Shown: positions 47,755 to 60,131 of the stretch, one piece after another
How positions within the stretch are numbered: position 1 is the stretch's first letter
Layout: each line of letters begins with the position of its first letter
Assembly (NCBI GenBank): GCA_016617855.1
Contig: JAECUM010011166.1
Span: forward strand, 1 to 64,000
Reading direction: 5' to 3'
DNA from: Megalonaias nervosa
Lineage: Eukaryota > Mollusca > Bivalvia > Unionida > Unionidae
DNA length: 64,000 nt
Made by a program: the position numbers and the translations under genes
The notes under the pieces: generated by a model
What the model saw: only the letters and a program-made list of their open reading frames with translations
What the model was told of the DNA's origin: nothing
The model's database searches: none

Positions 47755-47925
47755 GTGCTTTAAACACATTATCGGCTTTATCACACTGAGGGAAAGGGAG
47801 CTAACTACCTTTCTAGAGGGCACACCAAGACAGTCAACCCAGGCTGGACTGGGTGGGTACTGAACCCATGACCCTTGGTTTACAAGTCCTGTGCTCTACC
47901 AAACTGACATACCAGAACTCTCCCA
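47755..47925 (-). mobile_element. tRNA-derived SINE, inverted
   Basis: On the minus strand GGTATGTCAGTTTGGTAGAGC and GGTCATGGGTTCAGTACCC are the A- and B-box regions. On the plus strand the adjacent GGGAGCTAACTACCTTTC is the decayed central domain. Confidence 0.62.
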
Positions 47926-48274
47926 AAGTGAAATATATATGTAATATTGTTTTATGGCATATCTGCACAAACGTGGCATTATAGTGCCAACAAAAGGTCA
48001 AATTAAAAATAATTTACATTGCAAAATGAAATAAGAGACTTCTAAAATTTTGTGGACATGTGCAGTTTTCTGATGACCAAAGGTCTTCTCAATCCTGTAC
48101 AAGGACATGGAGGATCTTAAGAGGGAATCTCCACATCCCTGAACATGTTTAGGGTCTCCAGGTGAACTCTAGATGTAATAATGAATGAAGTCAGATACAG
48201 TAGGACTTGATTTATAAAAAAAAATATTTGGGATTTCAGTTTTTCTGAAACTTAATTAAGTCCTCCAAATATGC

Positions 48275-48610
48275 TGAATCATAACATTCCAAAATTTGTT
48301 CATCAAAATGTTTTTAAGGTGTTCAGATGAAATAGATTCTGCTATAAAGGGCTAAAATAAAAAAAAAAACCCACTCATCCACATCATTTTTTCATCAGTT
48401 TCTAAGGTATTCAGATAAAATAGGTTCTACTATACTGGGCTTTAAAAAATCTATTGTCCATTTTTTCATCAGTTTCTAAGGAGATTTGATGAAAGAAGTT
48501 CTACTGTACAGGGCTAAAAAAAATATCCACTCATCCACATCTTTTTCATCATTTTCTAGGTTGTTCAGATTAAATAGGTTCTGTTATACAGTGCCCAAAT
48601 TATCTACTAG
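48275..48610. repeat. About 70-bp tandem repeat, 4-5 copies
   Basis: TTTTTCATCAGTTTCTAAGG, TATTCAGATAAAATAGGTTC and TACTATACTGGGCT recur in order with drift and indels. Confidence 0.82.
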
Positions 48611-49204
48611 TTCACACACACCGAGAAGTAGTGGGAGTGTAAGGACAATGATTTTTTTCTTGCAGAATTAGCAGAAAAATGTTATTTTATCAAATCTTTG
48701 TTTTGCTGGGTAAGTAGCAATTTTACACATTTTTGGAGGCTTGATTCATCAATATAGGCCAAATCAACAACAGGACAATTAAGTTTTTTTTTAGTGTTCA
48801 TATAAACTTTGATGTACTGGTAATGCCTGCAACCATTAAAGTCTATCGGCAAGACAAAAGAAACGTGCTGTACATTCTATTAGTACATCATCTGAATTCG
48901 ATACATTCTGTCATTTTGAACATAAAGATTCGCATTATTTAGCAATATTTACATGTACATCTGAGTTACATCAAGATTCTAGCCTTCTTTAAAACAAAAA
49001 ATCAAAATGAAGTGAGATCTGAGTGAAACAGCATATCGACAGAAACTGGGGATGAACTTTCAAGCAATGATTTGGTTAATAAGTGATTTCATCAGACATC
49101 TATATGCAATATTTCTGTTCATGCTTTTAAGAATATATTCAATGTCAACTCTGATCCAATCCTCAGAACAAGTTTTACAACCCGAGACTTTTAGTACACT
49201 ACAC

Positions 49205-49315
49205 TGAAGTTCAGCTTCTTAATTTACATTGATCATTCACACAGGGTCAATTCTATGATTAAAGTTCAATTTCTTTATTTACATTCATAATTCACACAGG
49301 GTCTGTTCCAGGATG
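49205..49315. repeat. About 57-bp imperfect tandem duplication
   Basis: AAGTTCAGCTTCTTAATTTA CATTGATCATTCACACAGGG is followed by AAGTTCAATTTCTTTATTTA CATTCATAATTCACACAGGG. Confidence 0.85.
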
Positions 49316-50270
49316 CAAAATTAAGGAATTCAAGCCAATTGCTACATTTTATTTTACCAAAACATGTGAAAATTATGCATTCTATTTTCATGCATTACCT
49401 TTACTCATGAAATCCCTATTTCCAGAAATTCCCCCTTTTTACAAAAATATAGAATCCTCACCCCATCCCAAACTTTCAATTCTAAAAGAGACCTTGTCCT
49501 CACCTGTTTAAGTCTTTGTACAATTAAGAGGAATATCAAAGAATACTTCCACATGATGACAACACTTCTATTTCCATATTCTGACAAAGCTTTAGTGGCA
49601 CGAACCTTGTCAGTGATCTTCCCCAGTAAATAAAGAGTGATCTGCCCCTTGTAAATAGATTTACAGCCACAAAATATTCATTTGAAGCAGACTTGTAAAT
49701 TTGGATCTGTCACATTTACTTTCTAGTTGTCTGACAATGATGTTTCAATGGGCCAAAAGATCAATTCAAATTGGGGAAATTACCCGTTTTCATCTATTAG
49801 ACAGCTATAAAATTCCAGTACCCGAGATTCTAAAGAGGCCAACAGCCAATCAAAACACTTAGAACTTCCCATGAACAGACTCATTGGCAACTACCTTGTG
49901 GTGTTGCACTATATCGTAAATTGTCCAAAAATGATCTACCATGTTTGTTTAGTACTTGAGTTTGGAAATAAATGCAGTCTGATTTGGAAGCCATGGTAGT
50001 ATATATGCCTCTTAAAACAATCCAACATTCTCTGAAATGTTGACCACCAATAGTGAGTGGTAATTAAGACAGCTGTAAATAAAATGAACAAGTCAAATTT
50101 GATGGTAATGTACCGATCAAATTCTTAATTCATACATTTTAAGGGTCTTAGCTAGCTTGTCAAAAGAGATATAAGTTCATTTTTGGACTCTGGGTCAAAC
50201 ATTAACCACTCATTACAGTCCCATGCAACCAGGTATTATTCATCACCACGAAACAGAATAAATCGAGGTA

Positions 50271-50393
50271 ACGTATATACCTAACTTTAAATACTGCAAA
50301 CACCATAGATCCTAATCTGCCATTGCATATGTGATGACAGATCTGGGTCTGTGCAACTTGCTACTGGATTCAACTTATAAGAAAGTACTGTAT
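50271..50393. mobile_element. Family-1 TA-MITE, internally deleted copy
   Basis: ACGTATATACCTAACTTTAA at the left and TTATAAGAAAGTACTG at the right, with only one hairpin (CCTAATCTGCCATTGCATAT...ATGACAGATCTGGGTC) between. At about 120 bp it is the length expected if one of the two hairpins is lost. Confidence 0.8.
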
Positions 50394-50608
50394 ATACTCG
50401 CTTAGAAAATGAATCTAATTGCAACCTGCACAGAACCGTATCTGCTGTTGCATAATGCACTAGCAGATCTGGGTCTGTGCAGTTTGTAAGGTGTAATCAG
50501 TGTAACAAAGTGCACAGACCCTGATCTGCAGGCGCATTATGCTATGGCAGATCAGGATCTTTGTTGTTTGCAGTTTCACTTGACTTATAAGCAAGTATAT
50601 ATTGTATA
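50388..50608. mobile_element. Family-1 TA-MITE, full length, abutting the deleted copy
   Basis: It begins ACTGTATATACTCGCTTAGAAA and ends CTTATAAGCAAGTATATATTG. It shares its left TA with the right end of the copy at 50271, so one element has inserted at the terminus of another. Confidence 0.85.
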
Positions 50609-51057
50609 TATGGTTCGATTATGTCATTCTTCCCTATTTGAAAAACAATGTAAGCATTTAGATTGGAAACACCATGGTACAATGAGAAGAAACTTATTTG
50701 CCATGAAAAATTTACATGTTCAAATTAATCAAGTATGGAATTGTCTCTAACAGGGAGTGACAAATCTCATCAACAAATTCCACACCCCAAACAGGAAAAT
50801 ACCAAAACAATTTACTCAACCAGTCAGGAAAGTACAAAACAATTACTCAACCAGTCAGGAAAATACTATAAAAAAAAGATTACTCAACCAGTCAGTACTA
50901 AAAAAAAAAAAAAAACTCAACCAGGCAAGAAAAAATACTTTAAAAAATGTGCTCACCCTATCTGGAACATACAAAAAAATGTATTCACAAAAAATATTTT
51001 AAAATTAACCAATTATTTTAGAAAAATAAAAGTTGATGATGACCTTATTCTGTGACC

Positions 51058-51307
51058 TAGGGGCCCCGAGTGGCAGAGTGGTCTAAAGCACTCACCGTTT
51101 TGGATCACTGCCATCTCACCTCTGTCTGCATGGGTTCGAGTCTCAGGCTCGGCTATCGTCGGTATGTGAGAAAGTTTGCCAGTAGCTTCTCGTGAGTCAT
51201 GGTTCTTCCTGGGGTTTTCCAGGGTTCTTCCTCCACCAGTTATACTGGCCGCCATGTATAGCCGATATTGTGCAGAAAAATGGCATTAAACCCTACAACA
51301 ACAACAA
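51058..51307 (+). mobile_element. tRNA-derived SINE (family A), 11-bp target duplication
   Basis: GGGGCCCCGAGTGGCAGAGT heads a copy with B box GGGTTCGAGTCTC and tail ATTAAACCCTAC(AAC)n. ATTCTGTGACC is perfect at 51047-51057 and 51308-51318. Confidence 0.93.
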
Positions 51308-51621
51308 ATTCTGTGACCCTATTAACATCAGTTGTAAGCAACCACAAAAAAAGACCAGTCTGCTCTGATAAGTCTTGTTTATTAGTATTCACATTCAGAG
51401 CAAAGTGCTTGCATGAACTACATCAAAACAAAATAAAAACCAAACAGCTATAGAAAGTATGAACTTCAATGAACAAAATCAGTAATAATCTTATTATTTT
51501 ATTAAAGAGAAATATTGATAAGACTTGACTCTGGGAAACCTGAACACGAGAAAATTTCATTGCCATTCGAGTTTTGCAAGTGAATTTTCAACCCCTGTAT
51601 AATGACATGTAAAATGGTACA

Positions 51622-51838
51622 CCATGTTACATGTACTCAATTACAAGTCCAGTCCAAATTATTATTGCACAAACCCAGAGCTACTGCTGCATAATGTGCT
51701 ATCAGATCTAGGTCTATGCAGTTTGTTAGGAGTAATCAGTATAAAATTAAATAAGATCTTTCAGTGCATTATGCATTAACAGATCAGGGTCTATGTTGCT
51801 TGTAGTTGGACTCAATTTATAAGCATGTACATATGCTA
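51622..51838. mobile_element. Family-1 TA-MITE
   Basis: The left end is mutated (ACATGTACTCAATTACAAGT). Hairpin 1 CCCAGAGCTACTGCTGCATA/ATCAGATCTAGGTCT and centre TTAGGAGTAATCAGTATAAA are kept. The right end is TTTATAAGCATGTACATATG. Confidence 0.82.
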
Positions 51839-54173
51839 TCTTTATATTTTTTAAAACAGGCAACAACAAAAATTGACTTGTGATTTTTTGAGTTCACCCC
51901 TACATACACACTTACTGGACCCTAATATCTCCCCTTCCAAACTCTGAACCAGGGTATGTAACCCAAAATCTGTTACACAAGTGACACAGGGATTGTATCA
52001 AAAAATGTGTTTTATGTGTGTCTTCCTCATAAAAATGCATGTAATTTTAAATATTCAAAATGTCACTGTGATTGTTGTGTATTTGACCTTTGGCACCTTA
52101 TAGGAAACCTAGGTGTGGGGGCCAAAATTAAACCTCTCGTAGTAAATGGTGACTACATATGCAGCCTAAGTATAAAGTTTGATGAATTTCCATTACGTGG
52201 CCGAAATAGAGTTGTGATTATTGAGAGAGGGAGGGTGCCACAAGATTCCCTCTATAAATTATGAGATCAAAATGGAAACATTTCAACAAAAAAAATGTTT
52301 TAGTTATGTAGATTTAAGAGTGTACGAAAATCAATTCACTAATTGCTGGAAAAGAAATAAACATGCCTCGGCATCAGCATAGAAAACCATATAAAATCAA
52401 AATATTTCATCTTGACACTTACATGTGACTTTGCGGTAAATGTTTTTTTTTAGCATATATTGAAAATTACATGAATAATATCATTTGAATTTGTATATGA
52501 TATATACTGGCAGTTGGCTAGGTGAGAGGCATTAACCTGAATAGCTGAAAAGTTTCTGGTATGCCAGTGTAAATCACATGATTTGCCTCACTCCTTTGCC
52601 AGCAACAGTACTAATCAAAGGAACTGATACATGTCAGAGTATGACGGAGAGTAATATGATAATTGTAAACATGTTTTGAATCTACAGTCATTTTAGGAAC
52701 TAATAATTAAAGGACAAACAAAAATGTCATTTTTTTTCTTGCTAATGAGGCATACACATAATAAACTCTGAACAAAGTTCAAGAATAATGATGTCAGTGG
52801 CGTCCAAAACTTAGGTAATTTTTTTTATTCAATTCTAACAGGCTGTCAAAGTTAATCATGAATTGGACATGGCCTTAAGCTAAAATGTGTGTTGCTGTTA
52901 CTCTATTGTAAAGCAATTCTGTGAGAAAGGAACTTAACTATGATTAATCCCAATTTGGGCAAAATTGTTCAACAAAAGCTTTGCTCCCATTGCTCTGTTC
53001 GGTGGAATTCCACAAAGCCTGAAGAATGCCTCGATTCTACATCTATTGTCCATGTTCTCTTTGCATCTATGAATCCAATCAAAAACCTGAAGCCATAGTT
53101 GTTAAGTTTAGAAAACACCCTCACGACTCACAGTTTAGACTAGTGCACAAACAAAAAGTGAACTAAAGCCCCCTTAAATCCATACAACTTCAATAGGATC
53201 TCCTTCAAATGGGGCACAGATGTTACGACAGTTTTATTATTGAAATTTAAAGCATTTTTTTCACTCTTTTTTTAAGTTCAAATTATTTTCTGCTGTGGGT
53301 AAATACAACAATTATATGTATATATACTCTCATGGGGGTAAAGCAAGGCTGTGTCCCCTCTTTGTAATACTGCTCACTGGAGCCATAAAAGTGATTTAAA
53401 GTGATTATATTTTTATTATACAGAAAGACAGTCCAAGAACCATAGTGAATAAAAAAAGAAAAAAGAAAATATGCAGTATTATATACTTAACTGTGAAATA
53501 TACAGGCTTGTCAGTGAACAATTTTCATATTTTTTTTAAATTCCTAGATTTACATGTGAAAAATATATACTTATAATTTCATATGTGAAAATAAAAGATT
53601 TTCCATCATGCCATGTGATGCTTGTCTGTCTGTGCCAACAAAAGTTGTACCTGCAGCAACAAAAAATGAGTACTTTGTGAGCTAGAACAAATAAATAGAA
53701 AATGCCTTACATTTCAGACATGGAAATTAATCTTTGATGAAGAAATATTCTCAGATGCTGTTTGCATCTCAATTTCCCCTTACTTCCTTGACATGCATTG
53801 AGGAACCAAACTTGCATGTTTTCAGATAGGTCACAAAATGACAAAAATGTCATTTAATGCAATAGATTATGTCAACACAATCCTACTGCTTTCTTAAGTA
53901 ATGTATATTTATATGATCCACCTATGAAAGGACAAGAACTTAACGAAAAGGGATAGAAGGGACAGTGTTGTGCTAAAGAGTGAGTATAGTCTTTTAAACT
54001 TTCATTCTAGATCAAGTTTGGTATATAATGAATTTATTTTTCCTTCCTACATTAATACAAGATATATTTCATCTTGTGGTATCAAAAACAATATATTTTA
54101 ACTCATGGCTATGCCACTCATTAAAATATCATGTTTCTGGCACAACACAAAAGGAGAGTACACTCTATTTAAT

Positions 54174-54300
54174 TTTAATATCTATTATTCTTATTTATTT
54201 TTAATAATTTATTATTTCTTTTACATAATTTATTATTATTATTATTATTTATAATATTTTATCATTATTTATTTTTAATATTTTATTATTTTTAATTTAT
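54174..54300. repeat. ATT-rich low-complexity tract
   Basis: An irregular run of TTATT, TTTAATA and ATTATT words. Confidence 0.85.
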
Positions 54301-55298
54301 CCAATGATTAGCCCACATTCTATTTTTGAAAAAAAATTTTGGCAAATAAACGTAGGAAATAAGGATATCTTTGTCTCATATTAAACCCAAGTCCCATCTC
54401 TTGATGACTTTATTAAGCTTTTGAAAATTCGTCAAATGTCTTGGTGACAAAACCCAAGAGAAGTGCACTCCGTTACATAGCTCTAATGTATTTTCTCTTC
54501 TCATCCTTATCAAATATTATCCTTTCAATGTTCATGGAATGTCTGGAACCTTTTTCCTACCGCACAGTTTCTAATAATCAAATGCAGCGTAACAGAAGGT
54601 TGACTGTTATTATGGTGGGGGTAATATGCCACAATAAAGGATCATATGCTTCAAATGACACCGTTATACTTACGTGAAGTATGCGTATTACGAAAATGAT
54701 GTGTTTTTAATTAATTGGTTTGCATAAAGTGTGCAAATTTCATCCATCTAATACACCTATTGTGGAAGGAAGAGATGCTTAACCTTTTTGCTTTCCTTCG
54801 TTATCTTATGAACATCCATTATAAAGTTCAAAACTGTCTTTCTGAATCTGCATCTTTTAATACAATTTAATGGTATCCTGACATTTTCACTGAAACTGTT
54901 TGTAAAACAGCAAAATTTTCATGACATAGCTTTGTACATGTCATTTGTAATTGAACACGGGTCCAAGCCCCATTTTCTTGCATTCAGATTTTAAACTCGT
55001 TAATTTTTTCCTATTTATCGGAAATGAAATTTATAAAATCTGAAAATTAAATTCTATTATGCTTTCTGGGATGAGAATCTCGCCATATCCCCCTTCCCAA
55101 AAAAAACCCCCGTTTCAATATAACATTTAAGTTAAAAAGGACAAAAGGATAAATATCGGGACAATCTAAGATGATATTAACTTGTGATTGGTTTATCTCA
55201 ATGTTGATTTAAAAGATAAAATTACTGAAAATAACCCAGATGTCAGAGTCCTCTCTCTCAGAGCTCTGACAAGCATCCCATATAGTGGTATTTAATTA

Positions 55299-55500
55299 CC
55301 ATAAATACTCTTGTACATGTCGAATCCAAGCACAATCTGCACAGATCCAGATCTGTCATTGCATAATGTGTTGGCAGATCTGGGTAAATGAGTTTTGTTA
55401 CAAATAATCAGAACAACATGCATGATAGACCTTAATATGCTAGCATATCATGCAATATTGTTTGTGGTTGGACCTGACTTATAAGCGAGTGTATACAGTA
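55299..55500. mobile_element. Family-1 TA-MITE
   Basis: ACCATAAATACTCTTGTACATG to ACTTATAAGCGAGTGTATACAG, flanked by TA. Hairpin 2 has a deletion in its second arm. Confidence 0.82.
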
Positions 55501-56778
55501 CCCACTGGTTGGTTGGTGGTCCACTGAAAAAAACACTGACAGGTAGCAAGTGACTGACCTTTGTCAGTAAACTGTTATACACACATATGCATTTCCTGCT
55601 TTCACTGCAGATTCATCAAAATTGAATTAAATCCAAAAGACTTGCTTATTCTTGCAAAAAGAGATAAATGGATCCTGTACAATTTACAACCATAACCATC
55701 ATGCAATGTACAAGTTCTTATGATTTATAAAACTGTACACAAAGGAATACCTATAACTGACTTTCTGGGAGTTTTACTCATTAAGTTACAGCTTTTAGAC
55801 TTTTGTTTGGAACTCTTTACTTTCATCTAATAAAACATAATTATTCAATTATTCTGAATAGCTCAACCATTTTTCTCACAAAATATAAATTCCACTGTCA
55901 TAAGCAATTAAAAGTTTGATATAAAGTGTCAAAATAATCAATTTGTCCAAATAATTACATTCAAATTAACAGAATTAATTTAAATAAATTCATAATATAA
56001 TTCTATAACATTAACTCTGCTGCAAATTCAATATAAAGATTGCATAAACTGACTTAAAAATTTCACAGACAAATTAATTATACCTTACTCAAAGCGAAAA
56101 AGAAAATCAATTTTCTGGTACAAAATGGCTGATAAAAATCAGCAAGTCTGGTTATATATTAACTTTAACACTGATGGCAAGAAATGATAGCCAATCAAAA
56201 CAGTGACAGCAAAAAATGATAGTCAATCAATATATCTACACATTATTCCATGATAAGCAATTGTCAAAAATGTCTTAAAAACTCTCCCTTGGGATTTACA
56301 TTTAATTTCCAACTATAAATATCATTTGATTAAATCTGCGGGCAGTCTGCCTATAAGCTTTGTGTAATTTTAAGTCAAAAACATTTATTGTAAAGAATGC
56401 AGACAAAGAATTGCCTGCAGCTAAAAGCCACAAAAGAATTACTCTTCATGGCTGAATGATGTAGCAATCAATCAGTCACTGATTTCCATGAAAAGGTCAC
56501 TAGAATCTAAGGAATTAAACAATTGTTTACTTACTAACTGGCAAATATACTGCATGTTTCAGCATCAGATTTTGTGATACTGAATCCGATAATATTGTGG
56601 TTCTAATCTGAGGAGGTCAATCATATTTTGGAAGTGATGGTACCAAGTGATAATAATACCTTCTTCCATTATATTCAATGAAATCAACTTTACGGTGGGA
56701 ATATACTCATCAAACAAGTCAAAATCATAAATATGTACCATGTGTGATCAAATATTTTTCAATTAGTAAATTAGAATT

Positions 56779-56999
56779 ACTGTATATACTCATTTACATG
56801 TCAAATCCAACTGCAAACTGTACAGACCCAAATCTGCCATCACATAATGCATTGGTAGATCTGGGTTTATCCAGTTTGTAAGGGGAAATCACTGTAACAA
56901 ACTACAATGATCCATCTCTGTCACCACATTATTAGAAAGCTGATCAAGGTTAATGTTGTTTGCAATTGTATTGGAAGTTTATCTCAATATATACAGTAA
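56779..56999. mobile_element. Family-1 TA-MITE, diverged
   Basis: ACTGTATATACTCATTTACATG at the left and CAATATATACAG at the right, flanked by TA. Hairpin 1 is good (CCCAAATCTGCCATCACATA/ATTGGTAGATCTGGGTTT), hairpin 2 decayed. Confidence 0.8.
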
Positions 57000-58543
57000 C
57001 TGATGTCTTGGCTACAATTGTATGTAAAAATGAAAAAAATTAAAGTAGTCTACAACTTAATGAATTAGGTAGCAAAGAAACATCATCAATTTCAGCAGCA
57101 AATTATAAAATCAATTCAGACATCATATCACAATCTTTTAATTATTTTATAAAATTAACATTGATTGCATGGAATTTTAATTCAACAATACAAAAAAGAT
57201 TATGGACTGTTACTTTCAGAAACTTAATCTAGAATTCTCATAGCTAACAAGGTCACATGTGCTGAAACATTTTGGTTTCCTCATAACAACTTCAGCTTTG
57301 CAAAACAACATCCAGTAATGACAAGGGGATGGTTTTTAGATCACTGTGTTAAAATTATAAAACAGCTGCAGATTCTACATGCTGTTTTATTGAACTGTAA
57401 AATATAGTTACTGGCTTCCACTTTTCATCAGCCAATATCATATGTTTAACTCAACAAAAGTATGTACTAAACGTAGGAAAAACTCATAACTATGTAAAAT
57501 CATTTGAAAAATATAACATCAAAAAGATCAAAACTTGTTTGATTCAAACCAAGGATTCTTTCAAGTATTTTTATAACCATAAATGATTAAAAATGTTCAA
57601 ATAAGAATCCTTTAAGCCAAAGCAGATCTGGATTATTAACATAAATTTCTTTGTAGCCAGAAGGACAAGTAGATTAAAAATATAATTGTCCTGCTGAATT
57701 TTCACTAGTCCTTCCCTCAAAACAATGTCAGACACATATCAAGATTAACCACTGAAATTGTAACAGAAAATTTACTAGCCTAGGGCTACCAATAACTTTG
57801 AGGCCTGTAAAGGTACAGTATAGTGTTATGTTTTTTGTGCCATGTGATTTTCAACAAGATGCTACATTTGGCATATTTCCAATTTTTCTGCATTCTTTTT
57901 TCTCCTTCCTGCTTTATGTTGTATTCAGTTCTATGAACTCAGCCTCACATGACATGTTTTATGTCTTAGAAGTTTTTGTCATGATGGACAAAATAAACCT
58001 CACCAAGGAAGAGTAGCCATTTTTGTAATAATATAACACTAGCTGTATGATTGTCATTTCCTGTGCAAGTCAGATAGCACCTGTAGATCCTTATTTGATG
58101 AAAATTTTGACATACTTCTCAAAAAAGGAAAGTCATCTATTTTTTAAAAATAGTCAATCCCTATTGATTTTTCTTCAATTCAAAAGTTTCTACTTAATTT
58201 CCGACTCCATTATTTTTCTCCTTTGCTTTAATCCACAATCTCAAGTACCAACGACAGTCCTTGAAAAGCTTATCATTCAATACAGGATAATAATTTCAAA
58301 TCATTGAATTCGGAGACAGATAATGTGAGCACAGTTCCAATTCTATTCATAAAGACCTCTTCAAGTTTTTATTAGAGGCAAACACAGTTCAAACTTACCT
58401 CCTTCAAAGAATCAATTAAGAAGGTGAAGTTTTCAATTGGAGTAATCAAAATCCCCAAAATTAATTTTCTTGAAGCCCTATCCCATGTATCTGGGAATGT
58501 GAAGGTTTTGTGTATTTTCTAAAGTTAAAACTGACTGAAAATT

Positions 58544-59020
58544 ACAGTGTACCTGTACTGATGTCTTGAGATTTAATATATGTGACTGTACACAACCTGG
58601 CTGAATGGTACCATGTACCTGTACTGATGTCTTGAGATTTAAAATGTGACTGTACACAACCTGGCTGAATGGTACAGTGTATCTGTCTTGATGTCTTGAG
58701 ATTTAATATATGTGACTGTACACAACCTAGCTGAATGGTACAGTGTAGCTGTACTGATGTCTTGAGATTTAATATATGTGACTGTACACAAACTGGCTGA
58801 ATGGTAGTGTACCTGTACTGATGTCTTGAGATTTGACTGTACCCAACTGGCTGAATGGTACAGTGTACCTGTACTGATGTCTTGAGATTTAATATGTGAC
58901 TGTACACAACCTGACTGAATGGTAGTCTACTTGTACTTGTGTCTTGAGATCTGACTGTACTCAACCTGGCTGAATGATACAGTGTACATGTACTGATGTC
59001 TTGAGATTTAATATATATGA
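58544..59020. repeat. About 65-bp minisatellite, 7-8 copies
   Basis: The unit is ACAGTGTACCTGTACTGATG TCTTGAGATTTAATATATGT GACTGTACACAACCTGGCTG AATGGT. Some units lack the TTTAATATATG segment and are about 56 bp, so two length classes coexist. The minus-strand open frame of 140 codons is a repeat artefact. Confidence 0.95.
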
Positions 59021-59240
59021 CCCATCTATTAAATTTAAGTTAAGCCATCCATGGGTGGGGAGGAAAAGGTTATGTCAGTATTATTATGCTATACACAACT
59101 GAAAATCATTAAAATATGGAACTTTATAATTCTAAACTGCTAGATATGTTATAATGAATGCAATAATTTTATTTTTCCTAAAAGTAAATGTAAATTTATG
59201 AGATGATAATAATTTTCATACTTAAGTCTGATAAAAACAT

Positions 59241-59241
59241 C

Positions 59242-59293
<52 letters not shown>
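59241..59293. repeat. (AAT)n microsatellite
   Basis: About 17 AAT triplets. Confidence 0.96.
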
Positions 59294-59294
<1 letters not shown>

Positions 59295-59876
59295 TGTGTA
59301 ATGTCTAAAAATGTAAGCTAAAAATCAGCATGAAATCTTACTGATACAAATTACTCCTTGTTTTTCCACTGTCCATGAAACATATTCTATTGTGACCAAA
59401 TACAAACCTGGGAATTCTTTCCAAAATCAGATAAAAATCAAGTTTGAAAACAAAATTAATAATTACCCACATACCATATGACTTCCATGGCATAATGGGA
59501 CATTTAGTAATACCAGAAAACTAGTAAACATTAAAAACACAAAAAAGCCACCACAGTCAAAGCAGTTATGTGACCCCACATGTTCACTGCAAAAATTATT
59601 TAAGTAATTCACAAGACAGTTCTTTGATGCAGTTAGTACAATACCAGATTACTTCATTCATTCTAATGACCTGGGGACTGGAACAATCCCTGATGTATTA
59701 CAACATTCTTTATAATATCCAGGATGCTAATGAAATAATTCTGAAGTCTTTAATTGGGGATATTTATTAAATGAACTAACCAAGACCTACTGCATGCTCT
59801 TTGCTTTTTCTCTCAAATCCTGCCCGAGGGTTGTCTCACCCTTGAAATAACTTGTTTTTAGGTGAACATGAACTAC

Positions 59877-60131
59877 TACTATATTTACTCAATTACAAGA
59901 CAAGTTCAACAGCAAACAGCACAGATGCAAATCTGCCAGCACATTAATCTGGGTCTGTGCAGTTTATTAGAAGTAACCAGTAGAACAAACAAGATATACT
60001 GTGATCTTCAGGAACACCATCCTACAACAGATCAGGATCTTTGCTGCTTGCAGTTTGACTCAACTTATAAGTGAGTATAGATGGTATGTAAGTGAGTATA
60101 GATGGTATGTAAGTGAGTATAGATGGTATGT
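59877..60131. mobile_element. Family-1 TA-MITE with triplicated right terminus
   Basis: The element runs from ACTATATTTACTCAATTACAAG to TTATAAGTGAGTATAGATGG (60084). Its last about 21 bases are then repeated twice more (GTAAGTGAGTATAGATGGTAT at 60088 and 60109), extending the end to about 60131. Confidence 0.87.

Noticed and set aside
52007..52264. 85-codon open frame with Cys-rich start
   Set aside because: It has no domain, splice or conservation cue. Frames of this length are expected by chance in 64 kb.
58542..58964. 140-codon minus-strand open frame
   Set aside because: It is a translation of the ~65-bp minisatellite, with no signal of selection or known domain.
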